Shown: positions 14,557-24,627, counted from the first letter of the stretch. The stretch is 33,477 bases of DNA from Acidimicrobiia bacterium (GCA_024762335.1 JANTHO010000026.1:1-33477); one strand, 5' to 3'. A program made the numbers and translations. Notes: generated from the sequence alone by a model not told the origin.

Positions 14557-16652
14557 CCAGCGCTCTCGACCGTGGGATGAGCGACTACGCGAACGGCGCC
14601 ACGTCGTTCGTGGTTGGCCTCCGTCCGCAGGATGCCGTCGCGATGCCGCTGAGACGTGTCCTCGAACTGTTGACGGAGCGGTACGGCCCGGCGGTCGGTG
14701 TCGCCCTGTCGGACCAGGCGGTGGATACCGATCGGCCGCTCGCCGACATCCCGGAGATCGTCCGATCGCCGCGGTCGAACGAGCCGGACTCGTCATGGGT
14801 GAAACGTACGAACACGGTCGGCATCAACGTGCGAACGGTCGGCGACTACGGGAACGTGGTCAAGTATGCGCTGACGCTGCCCGCCGCAGTGGACTCCGTG
14901 CATCTGCTGCCGGTGTGGGAACCGGGTGTCGTGGAGAGCCTGTACGGGATTGCCTCATGGAACCTCAACACGGAGTTCTTCTCCGACGAGTTGTACGAGT
15001 ACGCGCCGAACCTGAACACGATCGAGCGGCAACTGCGGGCCACATCCAACCTGATCCATGTGATGGGCAAGACCATCGGCATGGACGTCATTCCCCACAC
15101 AGACCGCTTCTCGGAGCCGGCCCTCGGCACACCCGACCTCTTCGAATGGATGAGGATCACCGAGAGGCAGATCGTCGACCACTCGGACGGACTCGTCCGT
15201 GCCGTCGAAGACGCCGTGTTCACCTGGCTGACCGAGCAGGGACCGGCACTCGGCGATGAATTCATGCCAGAGAGCATGCAGGAACTGTTCCGCCTCGACG
15301 AGGACGCGCGTCTCCGGCTGCTGTTCGGAGACACGGGTGATCTCATCGGGCGGACCGAGCGGCGTGTCGACCTCATCCGGTACCTGAAGTGGTTCGGGCT
15401 CGAACCCGTGCCCGCGACAATGGGTGTCCCGTTCCGCGGCATCGAGATCGACGCCGATCCGGCGCACACCGTCGTCGACGATCACGGGATGGAATGGCCC
15501 GACTTCGTCATCTCCGAACCCCAGTACATGTCCCGGGTCTTCTCACCGCTCGCCCGATTCAAACTCTACGAACGGCTCGACAACGATGCTCACTGGCAGA
15601 TCGACTTCGATCGTCCACGGTCCGAGGTCTGGGACTACGTCTGCCGTCACTACGCCGATACCCGCAACATCGGCAACTTCGACTTCATGCGGGGAGACAT
15701 GGCACACGTGCAGATGCGCCCCGACGGCGTACCGACCGATGTGGATCAGTACTACGACATCCTCGCCGCCGTCAAGATCCACATCCAACGCTCTGCGCCT
15801 GCTCCGTGGTTCGGCTACTTCGCCGAGACGTTCCTCCCGGCACGCGACGTCTTCCAGTTCGGTGAGGAGCTCGACCATCTCGAAGCGTCCCTTGCCGACG
15901 CCACGCTCGGCGACCTCCAGTCAACGGTGGTGGGAGACCACGAGTACCTTCGCCGGTTCCGGCGATATCTCGACGACCTCGCAACTCGCCGGACGGTACC
16001 CGCATACACAGTGATGACGGGAGACAAGGACGACCCCCGTTTCGACGAGCTGTACCGGGCCGGAAACGAGGCCCGGTTGTTCACCGCGCTGTTCCTTCCG
16101 GACATGCCGTCATACGTCGGTCTCGGGTTCGAGATTCGCGACGTGCATTGGGAACCGGTGGAGAACGAGCGTTACACGAAACTGTTCGTCTTCCACGAGC
16201 GGGGCGATTCGAATATCCACCCGTCGAAGGCCCGGTTCGGCGACGAGTTCATCTGGGGAGAGAACGACGAGCTCTTCGCCCGCATCACCGACCTCCGGGT
16301 ATTCGCCGAGACGATCCTGCCGGGCATCGCCAATTCGACCACCGAGTGGCTCATCCCGCCCGATGCAACCACGTTGCGCGGCATCGCGGCGTGGACCCAG
16401 GACCCGGCAAGTATTCCCCCGGATACCGATCGGTACGTCTTCGTCGTCAACTACGACGTCATCTCCGATTCTCGCTACTTCGGGATACCTGCTCTCCCGG
16501 CGGAGAGCGTGCTCACCGCCGTGTTCTCGACCCGCGGCGCCGAACATCTGCACGGCGAGACGCTCCGCTACAACGGGTTCTTCCACCGTCTCGAGAACCT
16601 GGCCCCGGGAGAAGGCCGCGCCTACCGCATTCTCGAGGTCGACGGCTACTGA
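14553..16652 (+). CDS. Divergent GH13-like (alpha-amylase superfamily) protein
   Basis: This 699-residue protein has the layout of a TIM-barrel GH13 enzyme. An early strand reads VDSVHLLPVWEP and is followed by the region-I-like GMDVIPHTD (D178, H182). Region II appears as FMRGDMAHV, placing a nucleophile-like aspartate at D382 after R380. Region III appears as FGYFAETF with an acid/base-like glutamate E425. Region IV appears as DKDDPRF (491-497), where the usual HD is KD. A beta-rich C-terminal domain follows. These assignments are by eye. No signal peptide is seen, so it is probably cytoplasmic and may act on a soluble glycoside or sugar phosphate. The family is not one I can name. It is coupled to the kinase gene by a 4-nt overlap and followed by 90 nt before the aminopeptidase gene. 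Confidence 0.72.
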   Translation: MTSALDRGMSDYANGATSFVVGLRPQDAVAMPLRRVLELLTERYGPAVGVALSDQAVDTDRPLADIPEIVRSPRSNEPDSSWVKRTNTVGINVRTVGDYGNVVKYALTLPAAVDSVHLLPVWEPGVVESLYGIASWNLNTEFFSDELYEYAPNLNTIERQLRATSNLIHVMGKTIGMDVIPHTDRFSEPALGTPDLFEWMRITERQIVDHSDGLVRAVEDAVFTWLTEQGPALGDEFMPESMQELFRLDEDARLRLLFGDTGDLIGRTERRVDLIRYLKWFGLEPVPATMGVPFRGIEIDADPAHTVVDDHGMEWPDFVISEPQYMSRVFSPLARFKLYERLDNDAHWQIDFDRPRSEVWDYVCRHYADTRNIGNFDFMRGDMAHVQMRPDGVPTDVDQYYDILAAVKIHIQRSAPAPWFGYFAETFLPARDVFQFGEELDHLEASLADATLGDLQSTVVGDHEYLRRFRRYLDDLATRRTVPAYTVMTGDKDDPRFDELYRAGNEARLFTALFLPDMPSYVGLGFEIRDVHWEPVENERYTKLFVFHERGDSNIHPSKARFGDEFIWGENDELFARITDLRVFAETILPGIANSTTEWLIPPDATTLRGIAAWTQDPASIPPDTDRYVFVVNYDVISDSRYFGIPALPAESVLTAVFSTRGAEHLHGETLRYNGFFHRLENLAPGEGRAYRILEVDGY

Positions 16653-16703
16653 GACCGGTGTCGGATCGGCCCGGGACGCAGAAGTGTCGAACCGGGGCAC
16701 CGG

Positions 16704-16735
16704 TACCATTCGGCCGTTCACCCAGCGAAGAGGAG
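16704..16735 (+). promoter_or_regulatory. pepN -10 box and ribosome binding site
   Basis: TACCAT (16704-16709) is a TANNNT -10 candidate, and AGGAG (16731-16735) lies 7 nt before GTG 16743. This gene therefore looks leadered, and the AGGAG decides the GTG start. Confidence 0.5.
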
Positions 16736-16742
16736 CACCCCT

Positions 16743-19247
16743 GTGGCGTCTGAAGCCGACTACCGCCTGCCCCGCACCGTCATCCCAAGTCACTACGACC
16801 TGACACTCACCCCCGACCTCGCCGCCGCGCGTTTCGGTGGCCACGTCGTGATCGATATCAACGTTCACGAAGCCGTACCTGAGATCGTCTTGAACACGGC
16901 CGAGCTGACCCTCCACTCGGCGTCGGTATTCAACGACGCCGGTCAGCGACTTGTCGCGAGCATCGAAACCGACGAGGAGACGGAGCGATCGACGCTGGCC
17001 CTTCCCGCCGTGATCGAACCGGGCGCCTGGAAGATCGAAATCTCCTTCGATGGGATCCTCAACGACGACCTCCGTGGCTTCTACCGGTCGGTGTACACGG
17101 ATCCCGACGGGAATGAGAAGACGATCGCCACGACGCAGTTCGAAGCGACGGAGGCCCGGCGTGCGTTCCCGTGCTGGGATGAACCGGATCTGAAAGCGAC
17201 TTTCGGGGTGACGCTCATCGTCGACGACGGTCTCACGGTGATCTCGAACGGTCCGGAGGCCGAGCGCGCACCGGCCGGCGACGGCAAGGTCGCGGTCCGG
17301 TTCGCCGACACGATGAAGATGTCCACCTACCTCGTGGCGTTCATCGTCGGTGAACTCGACGTCACCGAGACGGTCGATGTCGATGGGATTCCCCTCCGGA
17401 TCGCCTACCCGCCGGGGAAGGGGGACCTCACCGAGTTCGCCCTCGACATCGCCGCCCACTCGCTGCGCTACTACGCCGAGTACTACGACATCCCCTATCC
17501 GGGCGGCAAGATGGACAAGATCGCGATCCCCGACTTCGCATGGGGAGCGATGGAGAACCTCGGGGCGGTCACCTACCGCGAAACGGCGCTGCTCGTCGAC
17601 GCACGGAAGGCGACCCAAGCGGAAATGATGCGGGTCGCGGAAGTCATCGCCCACGAGATCGCTCACATGTGGTTCGGTGATCTCGTCACCATGAAGTGGT
17701 GGAACGGCATCTGGCTCAACGAGGCGTTCGCCACGTTCGCGTCGATGAAGTGTGTCGACGCATACCGGCCCGACTGGAAGGTGTGGCTGACGTTCAGCCA
17801 CGATCGGACGCATTCGATGGAGACCGACGCGCTGGCGTCGACCCGACCCATCGAGTTCCCCGTCGCCTCGCCCGAAGAGGCGAACGCCATGTTCGACTCG
17901 CTCACCTACGAGAAGGGCGCATCGGTGCTCCGCATGCTCGAGCAGTACCTCGGGGAGGAGGCGTTCCGGCTGGGTGTCAGCAACTACCTGAAGGAACATG
18001 CGTACGGGAACACCGACGGCGACGACCTGTGGTCGGCGCTCGAAGCCGCATCCGGCGAACCGGTCATGGAGATCATGAAGACGTGGATCTTCCAGGGCGG
18101 GTTCCCGCGTGTCAGCGTCGACGGCGAAGCGGGCGAGTACACCATCGCTCAGGAGCAGTTCCGCTACCTCGGCGAGGGAGATCAACAGTGGAAGCTGCCG
18201 ATCCTGCTACGTTCCGCCGACGGCGAGCAGCGGATCCTCCTCTCCGAAGAGGATGTCGAAGTCAACGCGGGACGCGACCTGGTGGTCAACGCCGGTGGAG
18301 ACGGCTACTACCGGGTTGCCTACTCGCCGGAACTTCAATCCGACATCCGCGGCCGGCTGGATGCGCTCACCGGGGAGGAGCGATACAACATCGTGTCGGA
18401 CGGGTGGGCCGACGTTCTCAAAGGAGGAAGCCGGGCCGCCGACTACCTGGCGCTCGTCGATGAGTTCGGTGCCGAGAACGAGGTCGACGTGTGGCAGAAA
18501 GTCCTCGGCGGTCTCGGCGAACTGGACAGGATCGCATCGTCCGACGCGAGGCCGTCGCTGCAGCGCTTCGTCCGTACGCTTGTCGGTTCCAAAGCCGAAG
18601 AGATGGGTTGGGATCCGGCCGAGGGCGAGGACGATCGGAGCAGGAAGCTGCGCGGCACACTTATCGCCGCGCTCGGGAACCTGGGCGACGACCAGGAGGT
18701 CCAGCGGACTTCGCGACTGGTGCGTGAGCGGGTCGAGTCCGGCGAGACGGGCCTGGATCCGGAGGTCGCCGACGCCGCTCTGAGCGTCGTGGCGGCGAAC
18801 GGAGACTTCGACGACTTCGAACGTTTCCTCGCACTGTCGGATGCGTCGCAGACACCGCAGGAGGTCGTGAAGTACCTCAGGGCGGCGGCGATGGTTCCGG
18901 ACGCAGCAGCAGCGGAGAAGCTGTTCGGGATGGTCCTCGAAGGAGAGGTCAGGCGACAGGACTCCTTCTGGGTCATCGCGCTGATGCTCGGAAGCCGTGA
19001 GAACGGCCCGCGCGTTTGGGAGATGGTGAAGGCGAACTGGGACGCGCTCTTCGAACAGATCCCGCCGGCGACGGGTCGCAGGATTCTGGATCTACTCCCG
19101 TACCGGTCCGAGCCGGACGTCGCAGCCGACATCGAAGCCTGGCTTGCCGACCACCCGATCAAGGGCGGCGAGAAGTACGCGGATCAGCAGATCGAGTTGA
19201 TGAAGGTCCGCGTCGGCCTCCGCTCCCGCGAAGCCACCTCCCTCTAA
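16743..19247 (+). CDS. pepN: M1 family aminopeptidase (aminopeptidase N)
   Basis: This 834-residue zinc metallopeptidase removes N-terminal residues from peptides, most likely in the cytoplasm as no signal peptide is visible. The exopeptidase motif GAMEN is at residues 268-272. The zinc motif HEIAH at 304-308 is followed 18 residues later by the third ligand E327 in WLNEAF. The order is beta-sandwich N-domain, thermolysin-like catalytic domain, then a C-terminal helical ERAP1-like domain (from about residue 500). Length suits the tricorn-factor/ERAP-like branch of the M1 family (about 780-870). GTG 16743 is chosen for the AGGAG 7 nt upstream. The gene appears monocistronic and is followed by a large inverted repeat. 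Confidence 0.95.
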   Translation: MASEADYRLPRTVIPSHYDLTLTPDLAAARFGGHVVIDINVHEAVPEIVLNTAELTLHSASVFNDAGQRLVASIETDEETERSTLALPAVIEPGAWKIEISFDGILNDDLRGFYRSVYTDPDGNEKTIATTQFEATEARRAFPCWDEPDLKATFGVTLIVDDGLTVISNGPEAERAPAGDGKVAVRFADTMKMSTYLVAFIVGELDVTETVDVDGIPLRIAYPPGKGDLTEFALDIAAHSLRYYAEYYDIPYPGGKMDKIAIPDFAWGAMENLGAVTYRETALLVDARKATQAEMMRVAEVIAHEIAHMWFGDLVTMKWWNGIWLNEAFATFASMKCVDAYRPDWKVWLTFSHDRTHSMETDALASTRPIEFPVASPEEANAMFDSLTYEKGASVLRMLEQYLGEEAFRLGVSNYLKEHAYGNTDGDDLWSALEAASGEPVMEIMKTWIFQGGFPRVSVDGEAGEYTIAQEQFRYLGEGDQQWKLPILLRSADGEQRILLSEEDVEVNAGRDLVVNAGGDGYYRVAYSPELQSDIRGRLDALTGEERYNIVSDGWADVLKGGSRAADYLALVDEFGAENEVDVWQKVLGGLGELDRIASSDARPSLQRFVRTLVGSKAEEMGWDPAEGEDDRSRKLRGTLIAALGNLGDDQEVQRTSRLVRERVESGETGLDPEVADAALSVVAANGDFDDFERFLALSDASQTPQEVVKYLRAAAMVPDAAAAEKLFGMVLEGEVRRQDSFWVIALMLGSRENGPRVWEMVKANWDALFEQIPPATGRRILDLLPYRSEPDVAADIEAWLADHPIKGGEKYADQQIELMKVRVGLRSREATSL

Positions 19248-19253
19248 CAACAC

Positions 19254-19372
19254 GAACCCAGGGTTCTCTGCGCCCTATATGGCGTCCCGAGCCCGCGGTA
19301 TGGAGCCGTCCCGGACGGCCCGGCGAACCGCGGGCCCACAACGCCATATACGGGGTCGAGAACCCTGGGTTC
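19254..19372. repeat. Nested inverted repeat, MITE/REP-like
   Basis: Arms of 46 nt (19254-19299 and 19327-19372) pair in three perfect blocks: GAACCCAGGGTTCTC (15 bp), TATATGGCGT (10 bp) and GCCCGCGGT (9 bp), separated by unpaired bubbles of 7 and 5 nt. The 27-nt centre holds a further perfect hairpin, GCCGTC-CCG-GACGGC. This architecture and the lack of coding potential suggest a small non-autonomous element or structured repeat. It may double as the terminator of pepN. It lies entirely between the pepN stop and the hutH promoter. Confidence 0.75.
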
Positions 19373-19399
19373 TCTGCGGGTGAGGGGTGTTGCGGGCGG

Positions 19400-19437
19400 T
19401 AGGCTGGGTCCGTACAGGCCCGACGCGACCCGAGGAG
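19400..19437 (+). promoter_or_regulatory. hutH promoter -10 and ribosome binding site
   Basis: TAGGCT (19400-19405) is a TANNNT -10 candidate, and GAGGAG (19432-19437) sits 7 nt before ATG 19445. The operator of a hut regulator is not visible. Confidence 0.45.
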
Positions 19438-19444
19438 CTGTGTG

Positions 19445-20965
19445 ATGGCCGTCATCGTCGATGGATCGCCGCTCGCGATCGAGGACGTCATCGCCGTCGC
19501 CCACCGCCGGACCACCGTCGAGGCCGGCCCCGACCTCGATGCCCGGATGGCGCCGGCCCGGGCCCTCGTCGAGCGGATCATCGGCAACAACGAAGTCGCG
19601 TACGGCATCACCACCGGATTCGGGGCGCTCTCGTACACGCGCATCCCACCGGAACAGGCGAAGGAGCTTCAGTACGACCTTGTCCGCAGCCACGCATCGG
19701 GTGTGGGAGATCTCCTGAAACGACCGACCGTTCGCGCCATGCTGCTGCTCCGGGCACGCACGCTCGCCCAGGGACACTCGGGCGTGCGTCCCGTGATCGT
19801 GGAGCGGCTGATCGAGTTCCTCAGAAGGGACCTGCTGCCCGCCGTTCCCGATCGTGGATCCGTCGGGGCCTCCGGCGATCTCGCTCCGTTTGCACACCTC
19901 GCTCTCCCGCTGATCGGCGAGGGCTTCTTCCTCGTGGATGGACGGCGCCAACCGGCCGGACCTGTGCTCGCAGCCGAGGGTCTCGAACCCATCCAGCTTC
20001 AGCCGAAGGAGGGTCTGAGCCTGCTCAACGGGACGGAGGGCATGCTCGCCCAGGGATGTCTCGCGATCGGCCGGGCACGGCATCTCGCCGACGCGGTCGA
20101 TGCCGCATGCGCCCTCTCCGTCGAAGCGCTGAAGGGATCGAGTCGACCGTTCGAAGCGCGCATCCATCGTCTCCGCCCCCATCCGGGTCAGATCCACTCT
20201 GCAGCCGTCATCGCCGGCCTGCTCGAAGACTCGCCCATCGGGGCGAGCCATCGGGACGACTTCTCCCATCGCGTGCAGGACGCTTACAGCCTGCGATGTG
20301 CACCCCAGGTCCACGGTTCGGTCAGGGACACGATCGATCACGCGGCGGCGGTGTTCGAACGGGAACTCGGCTCGGTCGTCGACAATCCCATCATCTTCGC
20401 CGATGACGGTGACGTGATCTCGGCCGGCAACTTCCACGGCCAGCCGCTCGCCTTCGCTCTCGACTTCCTGTCGATCGCTATCACCGAGCTCGGATCGATC
20501 TCCGAGCGGCGCACCGACCGGATCCTCGACCCGGAACGCTCCTACGGTCTGTCCCCGTTTCTGGCCACCCGACCCGGCGTCGACTCCGGCTACATGCTCG
20601 CCCAGTACACGGCCGCGGCGCTCGTCGCCGAGAACCGGGTTCTGTCACACCCGGCGTCGGTCGAATCGATCCCGACATCGGGATCGCAGGAGGATCACGT
20701 GTCGATGGGGTGGGGAGCGGCGCGGAAACTCAACGACATCCTCAGGAATACGGCGAACGTGATTGCCGTCGAACTCGTCTGTGCGGCGCAGGGCTGCGAA
20801 CAGCGAGAACCGCTGGAGCCGGCACCCGGAACGAAAGCGATACTCGAGACGATCCGGTCGGTCGTCCCCCGACTCGTCGAGGACCGGCCGGTCGGCGCCG
20901 ACATCGAAGCGGCGGCGGCACTCATCGAAGCGGGCAGCATCACCAATGCCATGAACGGGAGGTAA
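19445..20965 (+). CDS. hutH: Histidine ammonia-lyase
   Basis: HutH removes ammonia from L-histidine to give urocanate, the first step of histidine degradation. The 506-residue product matches the usual length of about 510. The Ala-Ser-Gly triad that cyclises to the MIO electrophile is visible at residues 142-144 in [11 protein letters not shown], and [13 protein letters not shown] is the family N-terminal loop with its conserved tyrosine. Both GTG 19442 and ATG 19445 are in frame; ATG is preferred for the 7-nt spacing to GAGGAG. It begins the hut operon, with hutU 2 nt downstream. Confidence 0.97.
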   Translation: MAVIVDGSPLAIEDVIAVAHRRTTVEAGPDLDARMAPARALVERIIGNNEVAYGITTGFGALSYTRIPPEQAKELQYDLVRSHASGVGDLLKRPTVRAMLLLRARTLAQGHSGVRPVIVERLIEFLRRDLLPAVPDRGSVGASGDLAPFAHLALPLIGEGFFLVDGRRQPAGPVLAAEGLEPIQLQPKEGLSLLNGTEGMLAQGCLAIGRARHLADAVDAACALSVEALKGSSRPFEARIHRLRPHPGQIHSAAVIAGLLEDSPIGASHRDDFSHRVQDAYSLRCAPQVHGSVRDTIDHAAAVFERELGSVVDNPIIFADDGDVISAGNFHGQPLAFALDFLSIAITELGSISERRTDRILDPERSYGLSPFLATRPGVDSGYMLAQYTAAALVAENRVLSHPASVESIPTSGSQEDHVSMGWGAARKLNDILRNTANVIAVELVCAAQGCEQREPLEPAPGTKAILETIRSVVPRLVEDRPVGADIEAAAALIEAGSITNAMNGR

Positions 20966-20967
20966 CG

Positions 20968-22620
20968 ATGTCCAGGATCATCCGCGCACCGCACGGGACC
21001 GAACTGTCGACGAAGGGCTGGTTGCAGGAGGCCGCTCTCCGGATGCTGATGAACAACCTCGATCCGGACGTCGCCGAGAACCCGGACGAACTCGTCGTGT
21101 ACGGCGGGCGCGGCAAGGCCGCCCGGAACTGGGAGGCATTCGATGCGATCGTGAGAACGCTGCGGACCCTCGAGAACGACGAGACGATGCTCGTCCAGTC
21201 GGGCAAGCCGGTCGGTGTATTCCGGACGCACGAGATGGCGCCGCGGGTCCTCATCGCCAACAGCCTTCTCGTTCCCGACTGGGCCGATCTCGAGACGTTC
21301 TGGGATCTGGAAGCGAAGGGTCTCATGATGTACGGCCAGATGACCGCGGGGTCGTGGATCTACATCGGAACCCAAGGGATCCTCCAGGGCACCTACCAGA
21401 CGTTCGTGGCGATCGGTGAGCAACGGTTCGGCGGATCAATGAAGGGAACCGTCACCCTCACCGCGGGACTCGGGGGGATGGGCGGCGCCCAACCGCTCGC
21501 CGTCACCATGAACGACGGCGTGGCGCTGTGCGTTGAGGTCGATCCGGAGCACATCGCCCGCCGCATCGAAACCCGATATCTCGACGAAGTGGCCGACGAT
21601 CTCGACGACGCCATCGAGCGGGTGTTCGCAGCGAAGGCCGAAGGGCGGGCACTCTCGGTCGGGCTCGAAGGGAACGCGGCGGACGTGTTCCCGGAGCTGC
21701 TGCGTCGCGGTGTCGGGTTCGACATTGTCACCGATCAGACATCGGCGCACGATCCGCTCAACGGATACATTCCCCGCGGCTACAGCGTCACCGAGGCGGC
21801 CGAGTTCCGCCGGGACGACCCCGATGGCTACATCGCAGCCGCCCGCGAGTCGATGGCGATCCACTGCGAAGCGATGGTCGGTTTCCAGAAGGCCGGATCC
21901 GAAGTGTTCGACTACGGCAACAACCTCCGCGGCGAAGCCGTCCTCGGCGGCTTCGCCGACGCGTTCTCGTATCCGGGGTTTGTTCCCGCCTACATCAGGC
22001 CGCTGTTCTGCGAAGGCATGGGGCCGTTCCGGTGGGCCGCCCTCTCCGGCGACCCGGCAGATATCCAGGCGACCGACGATGCGATCCGGGTCCTCTTCCC
22101 CGAGAATCGTGCGCTGCACCGGTGGCTCGATCTGGCGGAGGAACGGGTCCAATTCCAGGGTCTCCCCGCCCGCATCCTCTGGCTCGGCTACGGAGAGCGT
22201 GATCGCGCCGGCGAGGCCTTCAACGAGCTCGTCGCCTCGGGTGAGGTGCGAGCCCCGATCGTGATCGGGCGCGACCATCTGGATGCCGGGTCGGTGGCGT
22301 CCCCCTATCGCGAAACCGAGTCGATGCGGGACGGATCGGATGCCGTCGCCGACTGGCCGATCCTCAACGCCCTCCTCAACACGGCATCCGGCGCCGCCTG
22401 GGTCGCAGTCCACCACGGCGGCGGCGTAGGCATCGGCAAGTCGATCCACGCAGGAGCCCAGGTCGTCGCAGACGGCACGGCGCAGGGGGCGGAACGTCTC
22501 GCTCGCGTCCTCACCAACGATCCGGGGACGGGCGTCATGCGGCACGTCGACGCCGGATACCCCGAAGCCGAGGCCGTTGCCCGCGAGCGCGGCGTCAGGA
22601 TCCCGATGTGGGAAGGATGA
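20968..22620 (+). CDS. hutU: Urocanate hydratase
   Basis: HutU converts urocanate to imidazolonepropionate using tightly bound NAD+ as electrophile. The 550-residue product matches the usual length of about 555. Conserved stretches include [14 protein letters not shown], the [16 protein letters not shown] loop, the dinucleotide-type glycine cluster in [12 protein letters not shown], and [15 protein letters not shown] 20968 is preceded by GGGAGGT, a good ribosome binding site, and starts 2 nt after hutH. The next gene, hutI, follows after 31 nt. Confidence 0.97.
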   Translation: MSRIIRAPHGTELSTKGWLQEAALRMLMNNLDPDVAENPDELVVYGGRGKAARNWEAFDAIVRTLRTLENDETMLVQSGKPVGVFRTHEMAPRVLIANSLLVPDWADLETFWDLEAKGLMMYGQMTAGSWIYIGTQGILQGTYQTFVAIGEQRFGGSMKGTVTLTAGLGGMGGAQPLAVTMNDGVALCVEVDPEHIARRIETRYLDEVADDLDDAIERVFAAKAEGRALSVGLEGNAADVFPELLRRGVGFDIVTDQTSAHDPLNGYIPRGYSVTEAAEFRRDDPDGYIAAARESMAIHCEAMVGFQKAGSEVFDYGNNLRGEAVLGGFADAFSYPGFVPAYIRPLFCEGMGPFRWAALSGDPADIQATDDAIRVLFPENRALHRWLDLAEERVQFQGLPARILWLGYGERDRAGEAFNELVASGEVRAPIVIGRDHLDAGSVASPYRETESMRDGSDAVADWPILNALLNTASGAAWVAVHHGGGVGIGKSIHAGAQVVADGTAQGAERLARVLTNDPGTGVMRHVDAGYPEAEAVARERGVRIPMWEG

Positions 22621-22651
22621 GGCCGCCCGTGTTCCCGGGGGGTTGGCGACG

Positions 22652-23857
22652 GTGAGCGATCTCGTCGTATTCAACATCGGATCCCTGGTGACGAACGACC
22701 CCGATCGCGACGGCCTGCTCGGAATCGTGGAGAAGGCAGCGGTCGCCATCGTCGGCGAAGCCATCGCGTGGGTCGGGCCGGAGGAAAACCTGCCGGACGA
22801 ATTCTCCGACTCCCGCGGGCTCGACGCGGGTGGAGCCGCCGTCCTTCCCGGGTTCGTCGATCCCCACACCCATCTCGTGTTCGCCGGCGACCGGAGCGAC
22901 GAATTCGCCGGGCGACTCCGCGGCCGATCGTACGAGGAGATCCTCGCCGCCGGCGGGGGGATCCTCTCGACCGTCGAGGCGACCCGTGCGGCGTCCGAAG
23001 AGGAGCTCTTCGAGGAGGCCGCCGGGCGCGCGTGGCGGATGCTCTCGACCGGGACGACGACCGTCGAAGTCAAGTCGGGGTACGGACTCGACGTGGAGAC
23101 CGAGGAGAAGATGCTCCGGGTCGCCGGGCGCATCGGAGAGTTTCTGCCGATCGACGTGATCCCGACCTTCCTCGGAGCACACGTCTTCCCCGTCGAGTAC
23201 CGATCTGATCGCGACGCATACATCGACCTCGTGACCGGCCCCATGCTCGATGCGTGCGCTCCGCTCGCCACGTTCTGCGACGTCTTCTGCGACGACGCGG
23301 CTTTTACCGTCGACGAGGCCCGGCGGATCCTCGAAGCGGCGAGACAGCACGGTCTCGCGTTACGCGTTCACGCCGACCAACTCGGCCGCGTCGGAGCCGC
23401 AGCGCTCGCCGCCGATCTGCACGCCGCGAGCGCCGACCATCTCGATCACGTCACCGATCACGACCTCGAAGCGATGCGTCGTGCGGGGACCGTCGCCGTG
23501 CTGCTCCCCGCCGTGTCGTTCTCGATGCGGCTCCCGTATCCCGACGGTCGGAGGATCTGGGACAGCGGCGTGACCGTGGCTCTCGCAACGGACTGCAACC
23601 CGGGAACCGCCTACGTGGAGTCGATGCCATTCGTCATCGCGCTCGCTTCTCTGAACATGGGTCTGGAACCGGAAGAGGCACTGTGGGCGGCGACGGCAGG
23701 CGCGGCCGGGTCACTCGGACTCGCGGATCGCGGACGGATCGTGCCGGGTGCGCTCGGTGATCTGGTCATCCTCGACGCCCCGACCTACCTGCACATCCCG
23801 TATCGGCCGGACGGCGGTCTCGTCGCCGCCGTCGTCAAGCGAGGGACGATCGTGTGA
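22652..23857 (+). CDS. hutI: Imidazolonepropionase
   Basis: HutI hydrolyses imidazolonepropionate to N-formimino-L-glutamate. It is a metal-dependent amidohydrolase: the beta-strand 1 metal motif PHTH (H72, H74) follows GFVD, the later histidines occur in HADQLG and ADHLDHV, and the catalytic aspartate is in ATDCNPG. At 401 residues it matches the family. Start GTG 22652 is chosen; TTG 22643 is an alternative. No hutG, hutF or formiminotransferase gene is seen here, so the last step must be encoded elsewhere. It overlaps the next gene by 4 nt (23854-23857). Confidence 0.96.
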   Translation: MSDLVVFNIGSLVTNDPDRDGLLGIVEKAAVAIVGEAIAWVGPEENLPDEFSDSRGLDAGGAAVLPGFVDPHTHLVFAGDRSDEFAGRLRGRSYEEILAAGGGILSTVEATRAASEEELFEEAAGRAWRMLSTGTTTVEVKSGYGLDVETEEKMLRVAGRIGEFLPIDVIPTFLGAHVFPVEYRSDRDAYIDLVTGPMLDACAPLATFCDVFCDDAAFTVDEARRILEAARQHGLALRVHADQLGRVGAAALAADLHAASADHLDHVTDHDLEAMRRAGTVAVLLPAVSFSMRLPYPDGRRIWDSGVTVALATDCNPGTAYVESMPFVIALASLNMGLEPEEALWAATAGAAGSLGLADRGRIVPGALGDLVILDAPTYLHIPYRPDGGLVAAVVKRGTIV

Positions 23858-24627
23858 GCGACTACTTCTCCATCGAACATCCGATCCGGTTCGCCCATCG
23901 CGGGAGCCGCATCCTCTGGCCCGAGAACACGATGCATGCGTTCTCCGGAGCCGTCGAAGGTCTCGGGTACCACTACCTCGAGATCGACGTTCGCCTCACG
24001 GCAGATGGGATTCCCGTCGTGTTCCACGATGCGACGCTCGAGCGGGTGACGGATCGCACCGGGAAGATCGTCGAGTACGCGCTGGCCGACCTCGCCGACG
24101 TCGATGCCGCCTATCGCTTCGACGCCGAGCACGACTTCCCGCTCCGCGGCACAGGCATCGGGATTCCGACGCTCGCGGAACTCTACGAAACGTGGCCGGA
24201 CGTGCGGCTCAACATCGATCTCAAAGCACCACGCGAGGAATGGGCGGTTGCCGAGGTCATTCGCGCTGCCGGCGCCGAGCACCGGACTCTTGTCGGCGGT
24301 TTCAGCGACCGCCGCATCGCCCGGTTCCGCCGGATCACCGGCGGGCGAGTCGTCGTGTCGGCCGGACCGCGGGCCTCTGCGATGATGTACGGGGCATCAC
24401 GGGGAAGGAGAATCCCCGGCCGGGGGTTCCAGGCCTATCAGTTGCCGTACAACTACCGCGGTGTCAAGGTGGACGAGAAGCTGATCGACACGGTCCACCG
24501 GGCCGGGGCGCACATCCATCTCTGGACCGTGAACGAACCGGACGATATGCGGCGATTCATCGACATGGGCGTCGACGGGATCATCACGGACCGTCCCGAC
24601 CTCCTCAACGAGGTCCTCGATGTTTGA
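23854..24627 (+). CDS. Glycerophosphodiester phosphodiesterase
   Basis: This 257-residue GDPD-family TIM-barrel enzyme hydrolyses glycerophosphodiesters to glycerol 3-phosphate and an alcohol. All hallmarks are present: HRG with H15/R16, ENT (24-26), EIDV with E43/D45, and HD with H58/D59. The barrel end motif WTVNEPDDM near residues 222-230 is also typical. No signal peptide is seen, so it is probably cytoplasmic. It is translationally coupled to hutI (GTGA overlap), which is unusual because it has no role in histidine degradation; co-transcription may be incidental or reflect a shared nutrient signal. The downstream MOSC-like gene starts 8 nt before its stop. Confidence 0.92.
   Translation: MSDYFSIEHPIRFAHRGSRILWPENTMHAFSGAVEGLGYHYLEIDVRLTADGIPVVFHDATLERVTDRTGKIVEYALADLADVDAAYRFDAEHDFPLRGTGIGIPTLAELYETWPDVRLNIDLKAPREEWAVAEVIRAAGAEHRTLVGGFSDRRIARFRRITGGRVVVSAGPRASAMMYGASRGRRIPGRGFQAYQLPYNYRGVKVDEKLIDTVHRAGAHIHLWTVNEPDDMRRFIDMGVDGIITDRPDLLNEVLDV

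Noticed and set aside
16110-18185. A 691-codon open frame on the minus strand opposite the GH13-like and aminopeptidase genes
   Set aside because: It is rich in Arg, Gly, Asp and Val in the pattern of an antisense GC-skew shadow, and it spans the end of one well-supported gene and most of another.
21436-23271. A 611-codon minus-strand frame opposite hutU and hutI
   Set aside because: Both overlapping genes are strongly supported by family motifs; the frame shows only the repeated residues expected from a shadow.
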